From the NCBI GenBank assembly GCA_963741995.1, contig CAVUKI010000002.1, positions 62,001-126,000 of the forward strand: a DNA stretch of 64,000 nt, written 5' to 3'. Source of the stretch: Bog-473 sp963741995. GTDB taxonomy: Bacteria > Actinomycetota > Acidimicrobiia > Acidimicrobiales > RAAP-2. The notes below the pieces were generated by a model that made no database searches, had not been told where the DNA came from, and was given only the letters and a program-made list of their open reading frames with translations. This document shows, piece after piece, positions 33,880-46,826 of the stretch; the stretch's first letter is position 1, and every line of letters begins with the position of its first letter. The translations under genes were made by a program, and so were the position numbers.

Positions 33880-34770
33880 CTATGCCAGCAGACCCGACAG
33901 CGCCTGCGCCAGTTTGGCCGGGCTGTGGACCAGGGTGTTCTCCCCGGTCAGGGGAACGTCATGCACGGCGACAGCCGTCGAACCGACACTCATACCCCGG
34001 ATGCTGTCACACAGGACCACGTCCACAGTGACATTGTGCCGGGCCAGGGCCACGACGTGGTCCGAGACGTCGAATCCCTCCGTCTCCGAGACCTCCGGGC
34101 GGAGGTTGCACACGTACACGACCTGGGCTTTTGTGGAGGCCACCGCCTCGGCGATGCCTCCCACCGCCACGGCGGCCAACACGCTGGTGAACAAGGACCC
34201 GGGGCCGATCACGACCTGGTCCGCCCCGGTGATCCGCTCCACGGCCAGAGGTGGCGGCTGGGCGTCCCCGGGCACCAGGGAGACCCGCTCGATGCCCGTC
34301 GTGCCCTTCACCGCCACCTGCCCGGCCACGGTGCCGTGACTCGATTCGGCCTTGAGCACGACCAGCTCCGAGGTGGCGGGGAGCACGTCCCCGCTCGCCC
34401 GGAGCAGCTGGGCCGCCTCGGCCACGCCCAGGACGAGGTCCCCCGTGGCGTCGATCAGCCCCGCCAGGATCAGGTTGCCCAGGGTGTGGCCCTTCAGCTC
34501 CCCCTCCTCGTAGCGGCGCTCGAAGGCGGCGGCCAGCGCGGAGTCCTCGTCGGCCAGGGCCACCAGGCATTTGCGGATGTCGCCCAGGGCCACGATGTTG
34601 AGCAGCTCGCGCAGCCGGCCGCTGCTGCCTCCGTCGTCGGCCACCGAGACCACGCCGGTGAGCAGGCCGGCGTAGCGCCGCGCCGCCTTCAGGGTGACCG
34701 CCGTGCCGTGGCCGCCGCCGATGGCCACCACCGAGGGGCGCCCGCCCCGTCGTCCACCATCACGGCTCAT
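33880..34770 (-). CDS. yvcK: gluconeogenesis factor / YvcK-family protein (CofD-like fold)
   Basis: 296 residues. Starts MSRDGGRRGG, then the nucleotide-sugar-binding SVVAIGGGHGTAVTLKA, VSVADDGGSSGRLR, GDIRKCLVALAD and GHTLGNLILAGL motifs. YvcK proteins bind UDP-GlcNAc-type ligands and affect cell wall and carbon use in Firmicutes and mycobacteria. Its ATG overlaps the rapZ stop (ATGA). The usual next gene, whiA, is not present between this gene and gap. Confidence 0.92.
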   Translation of the reverse strand: MSRDGGRRGGRPSVVAIGGGHGTAVTLKAARRYAGLLTGVVSVADDGGSSGRLRELLNIVALGDIRKCLVALADEDSALAAAFERRYEEGELKGHTLGNLILAGLIDATGDLVLGVAEAAQLLRASGDVLPATSELVVLKAESSHGTVAGQVAVKGTTGIERVSLVPGDAQPPPLAVERITGADQVVIGPGSLFTSVLAAVAVGGIAEAVASTKAQVVYVCNLRPEVSETEGFDVSDHVVALARHNVTVDVVLCDSIRGMSVGSTAVAVHDVPLTGENTLVHSPAKLAQALSGLLA

Positions 34771-35630
34771 CGGTCGATGTCCCGGTGGAACACGGAGACG
34801 GGCTCGCCGTGTGCGCTCAGCCGCGTCGCCAGCTCCCGGGCCAGCGTCACCGAGCGGTGCCGCCCGCCCGTGCAGCCCATGGCGATGGTCAGGTACGACT
34901 TCCCCTCCCGGCTGAACGCCGGGAGGATGCTCGTGAGCAGGTCGTCCACCTTGTCCAGGAAGGCCTGGGACTCCGGCTGGCCCAGGACGTACTCGCGCAC
35001 GGGATCGTCCTCTCCGCTGAAAGGCCGCAGCTCCTCCACCCAGAACGGGTTGGGCAGGAAGCGACAGTCCAAGACCACGTCGACATCGAGCGGGATGCCG
35101 TGCTTGTAGCCGAAGGAGATGACCGACGTCTGCATACGCGGCGCCTCGTCGTCGCCGAACGCCTCGAGGACGCGCAGCCGGAGCTGGTTGGAGTTGAGCT
35201 CGCCGGTGTCGATGAGGAGATCGGCGCGCTCGCGAACGGGCTCCAGCAGCTTGCGCTCGTCGACGATCGACTCCTCGACCCCCCGTGCCGCCAGCGGGTG
35301 ACGCCGCCGCGTGCCCTCGTAGCGTCGCACCAGGACATCGTCGGCGGCGTCGAGGAAGACGACCCGGACCCGTCTCCTGGTCGCCCGCAGTTCGTCGAGC
35401 ACGTCGGGCAGGTCGTCGAAGTACTCCGAGCCCGTGTTGCTGCCGCCGCGGCCGATGACCAGCGCCACGCGCTCGATGCCGGAGCCGGGGCGGTCCACCA
35501 TCTCGACCATCTTCATGATCAGGCCGGCCGGCAGGTTGTCGATGACGAACCAGCCCACGTCCTCGAGCGCCGCCGCCGCCGTCGAACGGCCGGCGCCGGA
35601 CATCCCCGTGACCACCACGAATTCGCTCAT
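34767..35630 (-). CDS. rapZ: RNase adapter RapZ / YvcJ-family NTPase
   Basis: 287 residues from ATG 35630. P-loop GMSGAGRSTAAAALED, the internal LVIGRGGSNTGSEYFDDLPD region, SFGYKHGIPLDVDVVLDCRF and the C-terminal AMGCTGGRHRSV are present. In Enterobacteria RapZ controls GlmS RNA decay; in Gram-positives YvcJ is a nucleotide-binding protein of less certain role. The start overlaps the uvrC stop by ATGA. A longer frame upstream would read the uvrC repeat and is not expected to be used. Confidence 0.93.
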   Translation of the reverse strand: MSEFVVVTGMSGAGRSTAAAALEDVGWFVIDNLPAGLIMKMVEMVDRPGSGIERVALVIGRGGSNTGSEYFDDLPDVLDELRATRRRVRVVFLDAADDVLVRRYEGTRRRHPLAARGVEESIVDERKLLEPVRERADLLIDTGELNSNQLRLRVLEAFGDDEAPRMQTSVISFGYKHGIPLDVDVVLDCRFLPNPFWVEELRPFSGEDDPVREYVLGQPESQAFLDKVDDLLTSILPAFSREGKSYLTIAMGCTGGRHRSVTLARELATRLSAHGEPVSVFHRDIDR

Positions 35631-37568
35631 CGCCCTCCCGCCCTGGACCCCACAGCCCTGGACCCCACAGCCCTGGACCCCACAGCCCTGGACCCCACAG
35701 CCCTGGACCCCACAGCATTGTGCAGGGCGTCGTAGACGGCGAGCCCGACGTCGTCGGGCAGCCACGAGCGGGAGAGCAATTCCTCGAGCGACGCAGCCCG
35801 GACGGCGTTCACCCCGCCCATCTCCTTGGTCAGCCGGGCCTTGCGGGCGGGCCCCAGGCCGGGGATGTCGTCCAGGATGCTCCTGGTCATCCTTTTGCCG
35901 CGGCGCTCCCGGTGGAAGGTGATGGCGAAGCGGTGCGCCTCGTCACGCAGGCGCTGGAGCAGGTAGAGGGCGTCGGACCCCCGCCGGAGCCGCACCGGGT
36001 CGGGCGAGCCCGGGCGGTAGACCTCCTCGAACTGCTTGGCCAGCGAGGCCAACTCCACCTCGTCCTGGAGCCCCAGCTCGCGCACCACCCGCTCGGCCAC
36101 CCCGAGCTGTCCCTTGCCGCCGTCGACCACAATCAGATTGGGCCGGTAGGCGAAGCGGCGCGGCCGCCCGTCCGCTGGTACCCCGTCCGGCTGTTTCAGG
36201 GCGGTGAGCCGCCGCGTCAGCACCTCTTCCATGGCGGCGTAGTCGTCGTTGCCGGCGACCGACTTGACCTTGAAGCGCCGGTAGTCCGAGCGCTTCGAGA
36301 GCCCGTCCTCGAACACGACCATGGAGCCGACGTAGTCGGTCCCCTGCAGGTGGCTCATGTCGTAGCACTCGATGCGCAGCGGCGCCTCGCGCAGCGACAG
36401 CGCCGACTGCAGCTCGGTCAGCGCCTTCGACCGCGCGTTGTGGTCGGCGGCCCGCCGCAGCCGGTGCCGGGCCAGGTCCTCGCCGGCCGAGCGCGTGACC
36501 GTGTCCTGCAGGGCGCGCTTGGCGCCCCGCTGCGGGACCGCAATGTCGACGGGGCCGCCGCGGATGGTGTGGAGCCAGCTCTGCAGCAGCTCGCGATCGG
36601 CCGGTTCCTCGGGCACCAGCAGACGCCGCGGCACGTCGGCGGCGTCTGCCCCGTAGACCTGGGCCACGACCTGCGCCATGAACTCGGGCCCCGACAGGTC
36701 CTCCACCTTCTCGGCCACGAAGCCCCGGTGGCCCACGACGCGCCCGCGGCGCACGAGGAAGATCTGCACCGACGCCTCCAGTGGATCCTCGGCCACGCCG
36801 ACGACGTCGAAGTCCTCGGCGCGGTCGGAGACCATCTGCTGGGACTCGGCGGCCTTGTGCACGGAGACGATCCGGTCGCGCAGCCGCGGCGGCCCGCTCG
36901 AACTGCAGGTCCTCGCTGGCGGCGAGCATCTCCGCCTCCAGCCGGGCCAGCACCGGCTCGGTGTCGCCCGAAAGGAACCCCATGAGGTCCTGCACGTAGC
37001 CGTCATAGGCGGCGTGATCGACCGCGCCGACGCAAGGGCCGGAGCAGCGGTCGATGTCATAGAGGAGGCAGGGCCGCCGCAGCCGCTCGTGGCGGGTGAA
37101 CTTCGTGTCCGAGCACGTGCGGACGGGGAAGCTCCGCACCAGCAGGTCCAGAGTGGAGCGGATGGCGCCAGCGTTGCCGTAGGGGCCGAAGTAGCGCACA
37201 CCCTTGCGCTTGCGCCCGCGTACCACGGCCGGGCGTGGCCATTCCTCGTTGACCGTGACGGCGAGCCAGGGATAGCTCTTGTCGTCCTTGAGGCGGACGT
37301 TGTAGCGGGGCAGGTGCGCCTGAATCAGCGAGTGCTCCAGAATCAGTGCGTCGACCTCGCTGTCGACGACCACCCACTCGACGTGGTCGGCCTGGGCCAC
37401 CATCTGCGCCGTGCGGGGCATGAGCTTCGCCGAGTCCTGCCAGTAGTTGGGCAGCCGGTGCCGCAGGGACTTGGCCTTGCCCACGTAGAGGACCCGGCCT
37501 TCGGCATCGTAGAACTGGTAGGAGCCCGGGGCGTCCGGGATGGTGCCGGTCGGCGGCGGATACTGCAT
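35627..37568 (-). CDS. uvrC: excinuclease ABC subunit UvrC, one frameshift and a repeat tail
   Basis: About 646 residues when one extra base near 36,890 is removed (after QFERAA). The N-terminus has the GIY-YIG nuclease (SYQFYDAEGRVLYVGKAKSL), then the UVR helices, the RNase H-like nuclease (ECYDMSHLQGTDYVG, IVVDGGKGQLG) and a HhH pair (LDDIPGLGPARKARL). UvrC makes both incisions in nucleotide excision repair. The C-terminus ends in five AVGSR repeats encoded by a 15-bp minisatellite. The shift sits in an otherwise conserved gene, so a sequence error is likelier than loss. It is divergent from nadA and first in the uvrC-rapZ-yvcK run. Confidence 0.88.
35641..35715. repeat. 15-bp minisatellite, five exact copies, inside the uvrC 3' end
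   Basis: CCCTGGACCCCACAG is repeated five times without a mismatch (starts at 35641, 35656, 35671, 35686, 35701). Being a multiple of three, it adds in-frame AVGSR units to UvrC, and copy changes would not shift the frame. It ends 10 nt before the rapZ start. Confidence 0.95.
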
Positions 37569-37733
37569 CAGGCCCTCCACTCTCGCGCAGCCTCTGGTGG
37601 GGGGCGGTACACTGACGGCGCCGGCCTGGTTTCCGGCATACAACCTCGCATCGAGGCCGACATACCCGCGGATGGGCGACCAGGCTGTCCCCGCCGGCCA
37701 TATCGATGCACTCCCGACAAGGGGGCAGACCAG

Positions 37734-38840
37734 ATGCTCAGGCTTCAGACGCCACTTCCGGAGCGGTACACGTCCGCAGACGAGGACGAACTGGCCGACA
37801 TGATCGGCACCGCCAGGGCCGCGCTGGGTTCCCGGCTCTTCATCCTCGGCCACCACTACCAGCGCGACGAGGTGATGCGCTGGGCCGATGCCCGGGGCGA
37901 CTCGTTCGGGCTCTCCCGGATCGCCGCCGGGCAGGCCGAGGCCGAGTTCATCGTCTTCTGCGGCGTGCACTTCATGGCTGAGTCGGCCGACGTGTTGACG
38001 GGCGATCACCAGCAGGTTCTGTTGCCCGATCTCAATGCGGGTTGCTCCATGGCGGACATGGCGGACATCGACCAGGTCGAGGAGGCCTGGGACGAGCTGG
38101 CCCGCGTCATCGACGTGGACGGCCTGATCCCGGTCACCTACATGAACTCGGCGGCGTCCCTGAAGGCCTTCGTGGGCCGCCACGGCGGAGCCGTCTGTAC
38201 GTCGTCCAACGCCCGGGCGGTGCTGACGTGGGCCCTCGACCGTGAGCAGGGCCGGGGCGAACGGGTCCTCTTCTTCCCCGACCAGCATCTCGGGCGGAAC
38301 ACCGGCTTCGAGCTCGGCTACGGCGCCGACGACATGCGGGTCTGGAACCCCCGCCTCGCCCTGGGCGGGCTGAGCGACCGCGAGGTCAAGGAGTCGACAC
38401 TGCTCCTCTGGAAGGGACACTGCTCCGTGCACCAGCGCTTCCGCCCGGCGCACGTCGAGGCCTTCCGCGCCGAGTACCCCGACGGGATCGTGATGGTCCA
38501 TCCCGAGTGCGCGCACGAGGTCGTGGACTTGGGGGACGTCATTGGGTCGACCGACGCCATCATCCGCGCCGTCGCTGCCGCTCCATCCGGCTCGGTCATC
38601 GGCGTCGCCACGGAGATCCACCTGGTGAACCGACTCAACAACGAGTCATCCGACAAGACCGTGGTCTGCCTCGACCCGCTGGTGTGCCCCTGTTCCACCA
38701 TGTCGCGCATCGACCCGCAGCACCTTGCTTGGGTGTTAGAAGGTCTGGTGGAGGGCGAGGTGCGCAATCGCATTGTGGTGGATGGCGAGACCACCTCGTG
38801 GGCCAAGGTCGCGCTCGAGCGGATGCTGGCCATCACCTGA
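37734..38840 (+). CDS. nadA: quinolinate synthase A
   Basis: 368 residues from ATG 37734, after a GGGGG site. The [4Fe-4S] ligand Cys regions are visible: FCGVHFMAES, NAGCSMADMAD and CPCSTMSRID, plus HPECAHEV; active-site FILGHHYQRDEV and HLGRNTGFELG are also present. It condenses iminoaspartate with dihydroxyacetone phosphate to quinolinate in NAD biosynthesis. nadB and nadC are not next to it. Divergent from uvrC; a tandem repeat follows at once. Confidence 0.95.
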   Translation: MLRLQTPLPERYTSADEDELADMIGTARAALGSRLFILGHHYQRDEVMRWADARGDSFGLSRIAAGQAEAEFIVFCGVHFMAESADVLTGDHQQVLLPDLNAGCSMADMADIDQVEEAWDELARVIDVDGLIPVTYMNSAASLKAFVGRHGGAVCTSSNARAVLTWALDREQGRGERVLFFPDQHLGRNTGFELGYGADDMRVWNPRLALGGLSDREVKESTLLLWKGHCSVHQRFRPAHVEAFRAEYPDGIVMVHPECAHEVVDLGDVIGSTDAIIRAVAAAPSGSVIGVATEIHLVNRLNNESSDKTVVCLDPLVCPCSTMSRIDPQHLAWVLEGLVEGEVRNRIVVDGETTSWAKVALERMLAIT

Positions 38841-38990
38841 ACCGGTGGCGGTGGCGGTGGCGGAACCGGTGGCGGTGGCGGAACCGGTGGCGGTGGCGGA
38901 ACCGGTGGCGGTGGCGGAACCGATGGCGGTGGCGGAACCGGTGGCGGTGGCGGAACCGATGGCGGTGGCGGAACCGATGGCGGTGGCGGA
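38841..38990. repeat. 18-bp minisatellite (GGTGGCGGTGGCGGAACC type), about eight copies
   Basis: Eight units of ACC-G[G/A]T-GGCGGTGGCGGA, the first carrying an extra GGTGGC, start at the nadA stop codon. Copies vary only at one position (ACCGGT or ACCGAT). It lies between nadA and the DUF427 gene and is read in no gene I trust; the - strand would encode Pro-rich sequence. Confidence 0.92.
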
Positions 38991-39058
38991 ATCGGTGACG
39001 CTGACACGCCAGTAGGGTCCTCAACCGTGCGGTGCCGCGCCGACTGGAGGCCCTTGCT

Positions 39059-39823
39059 GTGAGCGACTTTCCCGCCCCACCCGTGCCGGTCAACCACGTC
39101 CAGCCGGTCCCGCGCCGCATCAGGGCCTATCTGGCCGGTGAGGTCGTCGTCGACACGAATGACGCCCGCTACGTGTGGGAGAACACGTCGTACCCGCAGT
39201 ACTACATCCCCCTGTCGGACGTGCGGGCCGACGCACTGGTGGACGAGAACCAAGCCATCGAGACATCACGGGGCGACGCCCGGCGCTACGGCGTCCGCGT
39301 GGGCGCCGTCGACCGTCCGAGCGCGGCCACCGTCGTGACGGCCGCCAAGGTGCAGGGGTTGGACGACACGGTGCGGTTCTCGTGGTCGACCTTCGACGCC
39401 TGGTTCGAGGAGGACGAGCAGGTCTTCGTCCATCCGCGCAACCCCTACACCCGCGTCGACTCCCTGCGGTCGAGCCGGCGCATGCGCGTGGAGTCCAAGG
39501 GCGTCCTGTTGGCCGAGACCTCATCGCCCGTCCTGTGCTTCGAGACCGGGCTTCCCACGCGCTACTACATCGACCGGACCGACGTTGACTTCACCCACCT
39601 GGTGCGGTCCGATACGCAGACCGAATGCCCCTACAAGGGGACGACGAGTGGCTACTGGTCGGCCAACGTCGAGTTGCGCATCCATCCCGACATCGCCTGG
39701 ACCTACGACTTCCCCACCCGGGATCTGCTTCCGATCGCCGGGCTCATCGCCTTCTACAACGAGAAGATCGATCTTTTCTTGGACGGGAAACTGCTGGAGC
39801 GGCCGAGCACGCATTTGTCGTGA
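39059..39823 (+). CDS. DUF427 domain protein
   Basis: 254 residues from GTG 39059 (a GTG at 39032 adds nine). Two DUF427-like halves are seen: the first near IRAYLAGEVVVDTNDARYVWE and YYIPLSDV, the second near MRVESKGVLLAETSSPVLCF and RYYIDRTDVDFTHLVRSD, with CPYKGTTSGYWS at the end. The family forms a small beta-fold of unknown chemistry; two-copy forms are common in actinobacteria. No operon partner is apparent. Confidence 0.8.
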   Translation: MSDFPAPPVPVNHVQPVPRRIRAYLAGEVVVDTNDARYVWENTSYPQYYIPLSDVRADALVDENQAIETSRGDARRYGVRVGAVDRPSAATVVTAAKVQGLDDTVRFSWSTFDAWFEEDEQVFVHPRNPYTRVDSLRSSRRMRVESKGVLLAETSSPVLCFETGLPTRYYIDRTDVDFTHLVRSDTQTECPYKGTTSGYWSANVELRIHPDIAWTYDFPTRDLLPIAGLIAFYNEKIDLFLDGKLLERPSTHLS

Positions 39824-39952
39824 CCCGTGCCGCCGGGTCCGGCAGTCGAACGCGGGCGCGCTGAAGCGCCGGATGGCTTTTGGCTTTCGAAGATGCCGGC
39901 GATGCACAGCCGGGGTGCTGCCGGGAACGACCAAGCCGGGGAGGCCGCCCGC

Positions 39953-41143
39953 TCAGGCCGCACTCGGTGGGGGCCGCTGGCGCTGCTCGCCTCGTTGTCC
40001 TCGCTGGGGCGGGTGCTCTTTTTGGTTGCGCAGGCGGTTGTGGAAGCCACAGAGGAGCCGGCCGTTGTCCTGGGTGGTCAGGCCACCCTCGGCGTAGGTC
40101 TCGATGTGATCGACCTGGCAGCTCTCGGCGGGCTCGTAGCAGTGCGGGTGGGTGCAGATGCGGTCGCGCAGTTCGATGGCCCTTCTGGTCCCACCGGTGA
40201 AGAACCGTGACCGCACGCTGACGTCGATGCGGTTGCCGAGGCTGAATAGGGCCCGCTCGAAGTAGGCCGAGTCCAGCCACGGCATGAGGGCCGACGGATG
40301 GAGCACCGTCCCGTTCTCGAGCTCACAGATGCGGCCGTGCAGTGTTTCGTAGCTGACGAAGACGCTGAAGAGCGGGGCGGGGCGGATGCCCTCGGCGGGG
40401 GCGGTGCGGCTCCTGGTCGCCATCTCGACCAGGGCGTCGGCCCGGCGCTGGCCCGAGGTCCGGGCCAGCTCGTCGATCCGCGCCGTGCGGCCCAGGCGCT
40501 CCTTGGCCTCGGCGCAGTCGGCCTCGAAGAGGTCGTGCTCGAGGCGGTTGAGCTCGTTGGAGACGATGGAGCCGTTGATGGGGTCGAGGTGCATCTGGCC
40601 GAGGTACATGCCGTTGAAGCTCGACTCGAAGAACACGTTGCGAGACGCCGTGCGCTCCTCGTCGGACGCCTCGGCCCCGTCGGGGTCGGCCAGCTGCTTC
40701 CAATAAGACAGCGCCCGGTAGAAGTCCTCGAACCCCAGGTCTGTGGCCTGGGAGACCAGCATCTCCTCGTCCCGGGCCATGGAGGCCTCGGTGCGGTGCC
40801 GCCTCGCCGAGGCGATGGCCTTGGCCTGCTCCTCCCCGATGGAACCCTCGCGCCAGGCCTGCGCCACCGCGGGCAGGTGGCGCAAGGTCCTCCCCAGGCG
40901 CACCCGGCGCTTGGCGGCAGAGCGTGGGACCCGGCAACGGCTCGAGATCCACGAGGCCGCCGTCTTGGCCCCCTCGGCTGCCCACTGCTCCCCCGCCTCG
41001 AAGGCGGCGGTGGCCTCGGTGACGAAGGAGTCAAAGCGTGCCTCCAAGTGGTGCAGCTTCTCCATGGACTCGCCGTCGCCGTAGTTCGGCGCACCAGAGG
41101 CGATCAGTGCCTCGAGGGCCTCGGCGAAGTTCTCCAACTCCAT
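39953..41143 (-). CDS. DUF222 / HNH endonuclease protein
   Basis: 396 residues from ATG 41143 (41188 and 41158 are alternatives). A helical DUF222 region (LENFAEALEALIASGAPNYG, then AKTAASWISSRCRVPRSAAK) precedes a C-terminal HNH nuclease: CTHPHC, CQVDHIETYAEGGLTTQDNG, LLCGFHNRLRNQ with the His-Asn-His layout and the Cys pairs that bind zinc. The family is the multi-copy '13E12 repeat' type of actinobacteria, often near mobile DNA; its target is unknown. Confidence 0.85.
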   Translation of the reverse strand: MELENFAEALEALIASGAPNYGDGESMEKLHHLEARFDSFVTEATAAFEAGEQWAAEGAKTAASWISSRCRVPRSAAKRRVRLGRTLRHLPAVAQAWREGSIGEEQAKAIASARRHRTEASMARDEEMLVSQATDLGFEDFYRALSYWKQLADPDGAEASDEERTASRNVFFESSFNGMYLGQMHLDPINGSIVSNELNRLEHDLFEADCAEAKERLGRTARIDELARTSGQRRADALVEMATRSRTAPAEGIRPAPLFSVFVSYETLHGRICELENGTVLHPSALMPWLDSAYFERALFSLGNRIDVSVRSRFFTGGTRRAIELRDRICTHPHCYEPAESCQVDHIETYAEGGLTTQDNGRLLCGFHNRLRNQKEHPPQRGQRGEQRQRPPPSAA

Positions 41144-41342
41144 ACGTCGATGGAAGCACATCGTTGTCACACGTCGGAGGGCCGACATTTACAGAATTTG
41201 CAGATGACAATTCGTCCGTGCGGGCGACCGTTCTACAGAGGGCGCCGAATCGTCGACGGTGGCGCCGGCGAACAACGCACAGCAACAAGAGAGGACGAAG
41301 CGAAGGCGCGAAGGCGCGCGCGACAAGCCGACGCGCCGGGCG

Positions 41343-44219
<2,877 letters not shown>

Positions 44220-44354
44220 CTGTGGAGGATACCGGTGGGGTGTGTCACGTCATCCAGAGCCCTGGTCAAGGCGTCGGGTGGGGCCGCCCTGGGCCGCCGG
44301 GATCGGATCGGCGGGATCGGATCGGCGGGATCGCTGCCCGCAGCCGACGCGGCG

Positions 44355-44735
44355 TCAGGCGAAGGTCACGTCCTCTTCGCCCCAGTAGGCCTCCACCGCG
44401 CTGATGAGCCCGTCGTCCGTGATGGTGAAGACCTCGACACCCCGGATGTACATGGTGGCGCCGCCGGCCAGGCCGAGGGTGATCTGGAAGCGGATGGAGG
44501 CCTTGTCGGCCACCGGGTGGACCTCCTCCACCTCGAAGGTCATGGTCTCGCACCCGTCGAAGCCCGACTGGATGAAGGCCTTGATCTCGTCCCGGCCCGT
44601 GTGCAGGCCGCTCGGGTAGGGGTCCATCTGCACTGCGTCGGGTGTGAAGAGGGCGGCGTAGGCCTCGGCGTCCTTGGAGGTGACGACGGCGGCGTAGCGC
44701 GCCATGGCTTCGCGGAGCTGGGCGGTGGTGGGCAC
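44355..44735 (-). CDS. NTF2-like (SnoaL / ketosteroid-isomerase type) protein
   Basis: 126 residues. The cone-shaped fold is suggested by MARYAAVVTSKDAEAYAALF, the DAVQMDPYPSGLHTGRDEIK start of the family and the beta-rich second half. Members are isomerases, hydratases or binding proteins; the catalytic Asp/His set cannot be assigned. It lies between uvrA and uvrB and may be transcribed with them. Confidence 0.7.
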   Translation of the reverse strand: MPTTAQLREAMARYAAVVTSKDAEAYAALFTPDAVQMDPYPSGLHTGRDEIKAFIQSGFDGCETMTFEVEEVHPVADKASIRFQITLGLAGGATMYIRGVEVFTITDDGLISAVEAYWGEEDVTFA

Positions 44736-44780
44736 GGCGGAAGACGCTAGCCCCGGCGCGAGCTGGCCGGCGTGGACGGC

Positions 44781-46826
44781 TCAGCTGGGGACGGAGGCGC
44801 GCAGGTCGGCGATCTCGTCGCGCAGGAGCGCCGCCTCCTCGTAGCGGAGCTCGGCGGCGGCCGCCTTCATCTCGGCCTCCAGCTGGGTCATGAGCTCGAT
44901 CGCCTCCGCCGGCGTCGAGGCATCGCCGTCGGCCAGCAGGGCCGGCCGCTGGTTGCCCCGCACGGCTGCGTTCTTGCGCACCTCGGCCCGGCTGCGCCCC
45001 GCCTTGGCCACGCCCCCGCCGCCGTCCCGCGCAGGCGCTCGAGGATGTCGGTGACCGACTTGCGGATGGTCTGGGGGTTGATCCCGTGCTCCTTGTTGTA
45101 GGCGATCTGCACCTCGCGGCGGCGCTGGGTGACGGAGACGGCCTCGCGCATGGAGTCGGTGACGGTGTCGGCGTAGAGGACGACCATCGCCGTCGACGTT
45201 GCGGGCGGCCCGGCCCATGGTCTGGATCAGCGAGGAGGCCGAGCGCAGGAAGCCCTCCTTGTCCGCATCGAGAATGGCCACCAGGGCCACCTCGGGCAGG
45301 TCGAGGCCCTCCCGCAGGAGGTTGATGCCGACCAGGACGTCGATGGAGCCCAGCCGCAGCTCGCGCAGGATCTCGATGCGGGTGATGGTGTCGATGTCGG
45401 AGTGCAGGTACTGCACCCGGACGCCGGCGTCGGCCAGGTAGTCGGTGAGGTCCTCGGCCATCTTCTTGGTCAGCGTCGTCACCAGGACGCGGCCGCCGGC
45501 CTCGACCGTGCGTGCCGATGCGGGCCAGCAGGTCGTCCACCTGTCCCTTGGTGGGCATGATCGTCACCTCGGGGTCGACCAGGCCCGTCGGGCGGATCAC
45601 CTGCTCCACCACCTGGTCGGAGTGCTCGAGCTCGAAGGGCCCCGGCGTGGCCGAGACGAAGACGCACTGCGGCACCCGCTCGATGAACTCCTCGAAGCGC
45701 AGCGGCCGGTTGTCCCTGGCCGAGGGCAGCCGGAAGCCGTGCTCGACGAGCACGTCCTTGCGGGAGCTGGTCGCCGGCGTACTGCCCGTGCAGCTGCGGG
45801 ACGGCGACGTGGCTCTCGTCGATCACGCAGAGGTAGTCCTTGGGGAAGAAGTCCAGCAGCGTGTAGGGCGTCTCGCCCGGCGCCCGGCCGTCGAGGTGGC
45901 GGCTGTAGTTCTCCACGCCGGAGCACACGCCGGTCTCGGCCAGCATCTCGAGGTCGTGCTCGGTCCGCACCCGCAGGCGCTGGGCCTCGAGCAGCTTGCC
46001 CTCCTTCTCGAATTCCTGGAGGCGCTCCCGCAGCTCCACCTCGATGGAGCCGACGGCGCGCTGAATGATGTCGTCGCCGGTGACGTAGTGCGTGGCGGCG
46101 TACACGGCCACGTCCTCCATCTCCTCCCCCATCTCGCCGGTCAGCACGTCGAAGGGCACGATGCGCTCGACCGTGTCCCCGAACAGCTCGACCCGGAGCG
46201 CCTGCTCCTCGTAGGCCGGGTGGATCTCCACCGTGTCGCCCCGGGCCCGGAAGGTGCCGCGCACGAGGTTCACGTCGTTGCGGGCGTACTGCAGGTCGAC
46301 GAGGCGGCGCAGCATCGTCGCGCTGGTCCACCTGGTCGCCGACCTTCACGCCGAGGATGCGGTCGCGGTACTCGTCGGGCGAGCCCAGGCCGTAGATGCA
46401 CGAGACCGACGCCACCACGATCACGTCGCGCCGCATGAGGAGCGAGGACGTCGTGGCGTGCCGCAGCCGGTCGATCTCGTCGTTGATGGACGAGTCCTTC
46501 TCTATATAGGTGTCCGTCGTCGGCAGGTACGCCTCGGGTTGGTAGTAGTCGTAGTAGGAGACGAAGAACTCGACCCGGTTCTTGGGGAACAGCTCCCGCA
46601 ACTCCGAGGAGAGCTGGGCGGCCAGCGACTTGTTCGGCTCGATGATGAGGGTCGGCCGCTGCACCTGCTCGATCATCCAGGCGATCGTCGCCGTCTTGCC
46701 CGAGCCCGTGATGCCCTGCAGCGTCTGGTAGGCGTCACCCCGGCGCACGCCCGCGGCCAGCCCGGTGATGGCCGTGGGCTGGTCACCCGAGGGCTGGAAG
46801 GGGGAGACGACCTCGAATTCGGGCAT
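44781..46826 (-). CDS. uvrB: excinuclease ABC subunit UvrB, five single-base frame breaks
   Basis: About 680 residues when corrected. ATG 46826 leads to the P-loop ITGSGKTATIAWMIEQ and the beta-hairpin region (SINDEIDRLRHATTSSLLMR), the helicase motifs QTMGRAARNVDG and the C-terminal UVR helices (LMTQLEAEMKAAAAELRYEE). Extra single bases lie near 46,318, 45,771, 45,525 and 45,187 and one base is missing near 45,035. Each correction restores a conserved family segment at once, for example QRD-MLRRLVDLQYAR. So many breaks in an essential-type repair gene suggest sequence errors. The lesion-verifying partner of UvrA. Confidence 0.85.

Noticed and set aside
35641..35715. CRISPR-like array
   Set aside because: The units are contiguous 15-mers without spacers and lie in the uvrC frame; the 18-mer array at 38,841 is likewise spacer-free. 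No cas genes.
34767..35765. Extended RapZ with a Cys-rich GVQGC repeat N-terminus
   Set aside because: The extra 45 residues are the uvrC minisatellite read in another frame; ATG 35630 overlaps the uvrC stop and gives the normal RapZ start.
38318..39253. Pro-rich frame on the - strand across the 18-bp repeats
   Set aside because: Its PPPP content only reflects the minisatellite, and both flanks are antisense to nadA and the DUF427 gene.
44301..44333. Short GGATCGGATCGGCG tandem repeat after uvrA
   Set aside because: Only two to three copies in an intergenic stretch; too short to interpret.
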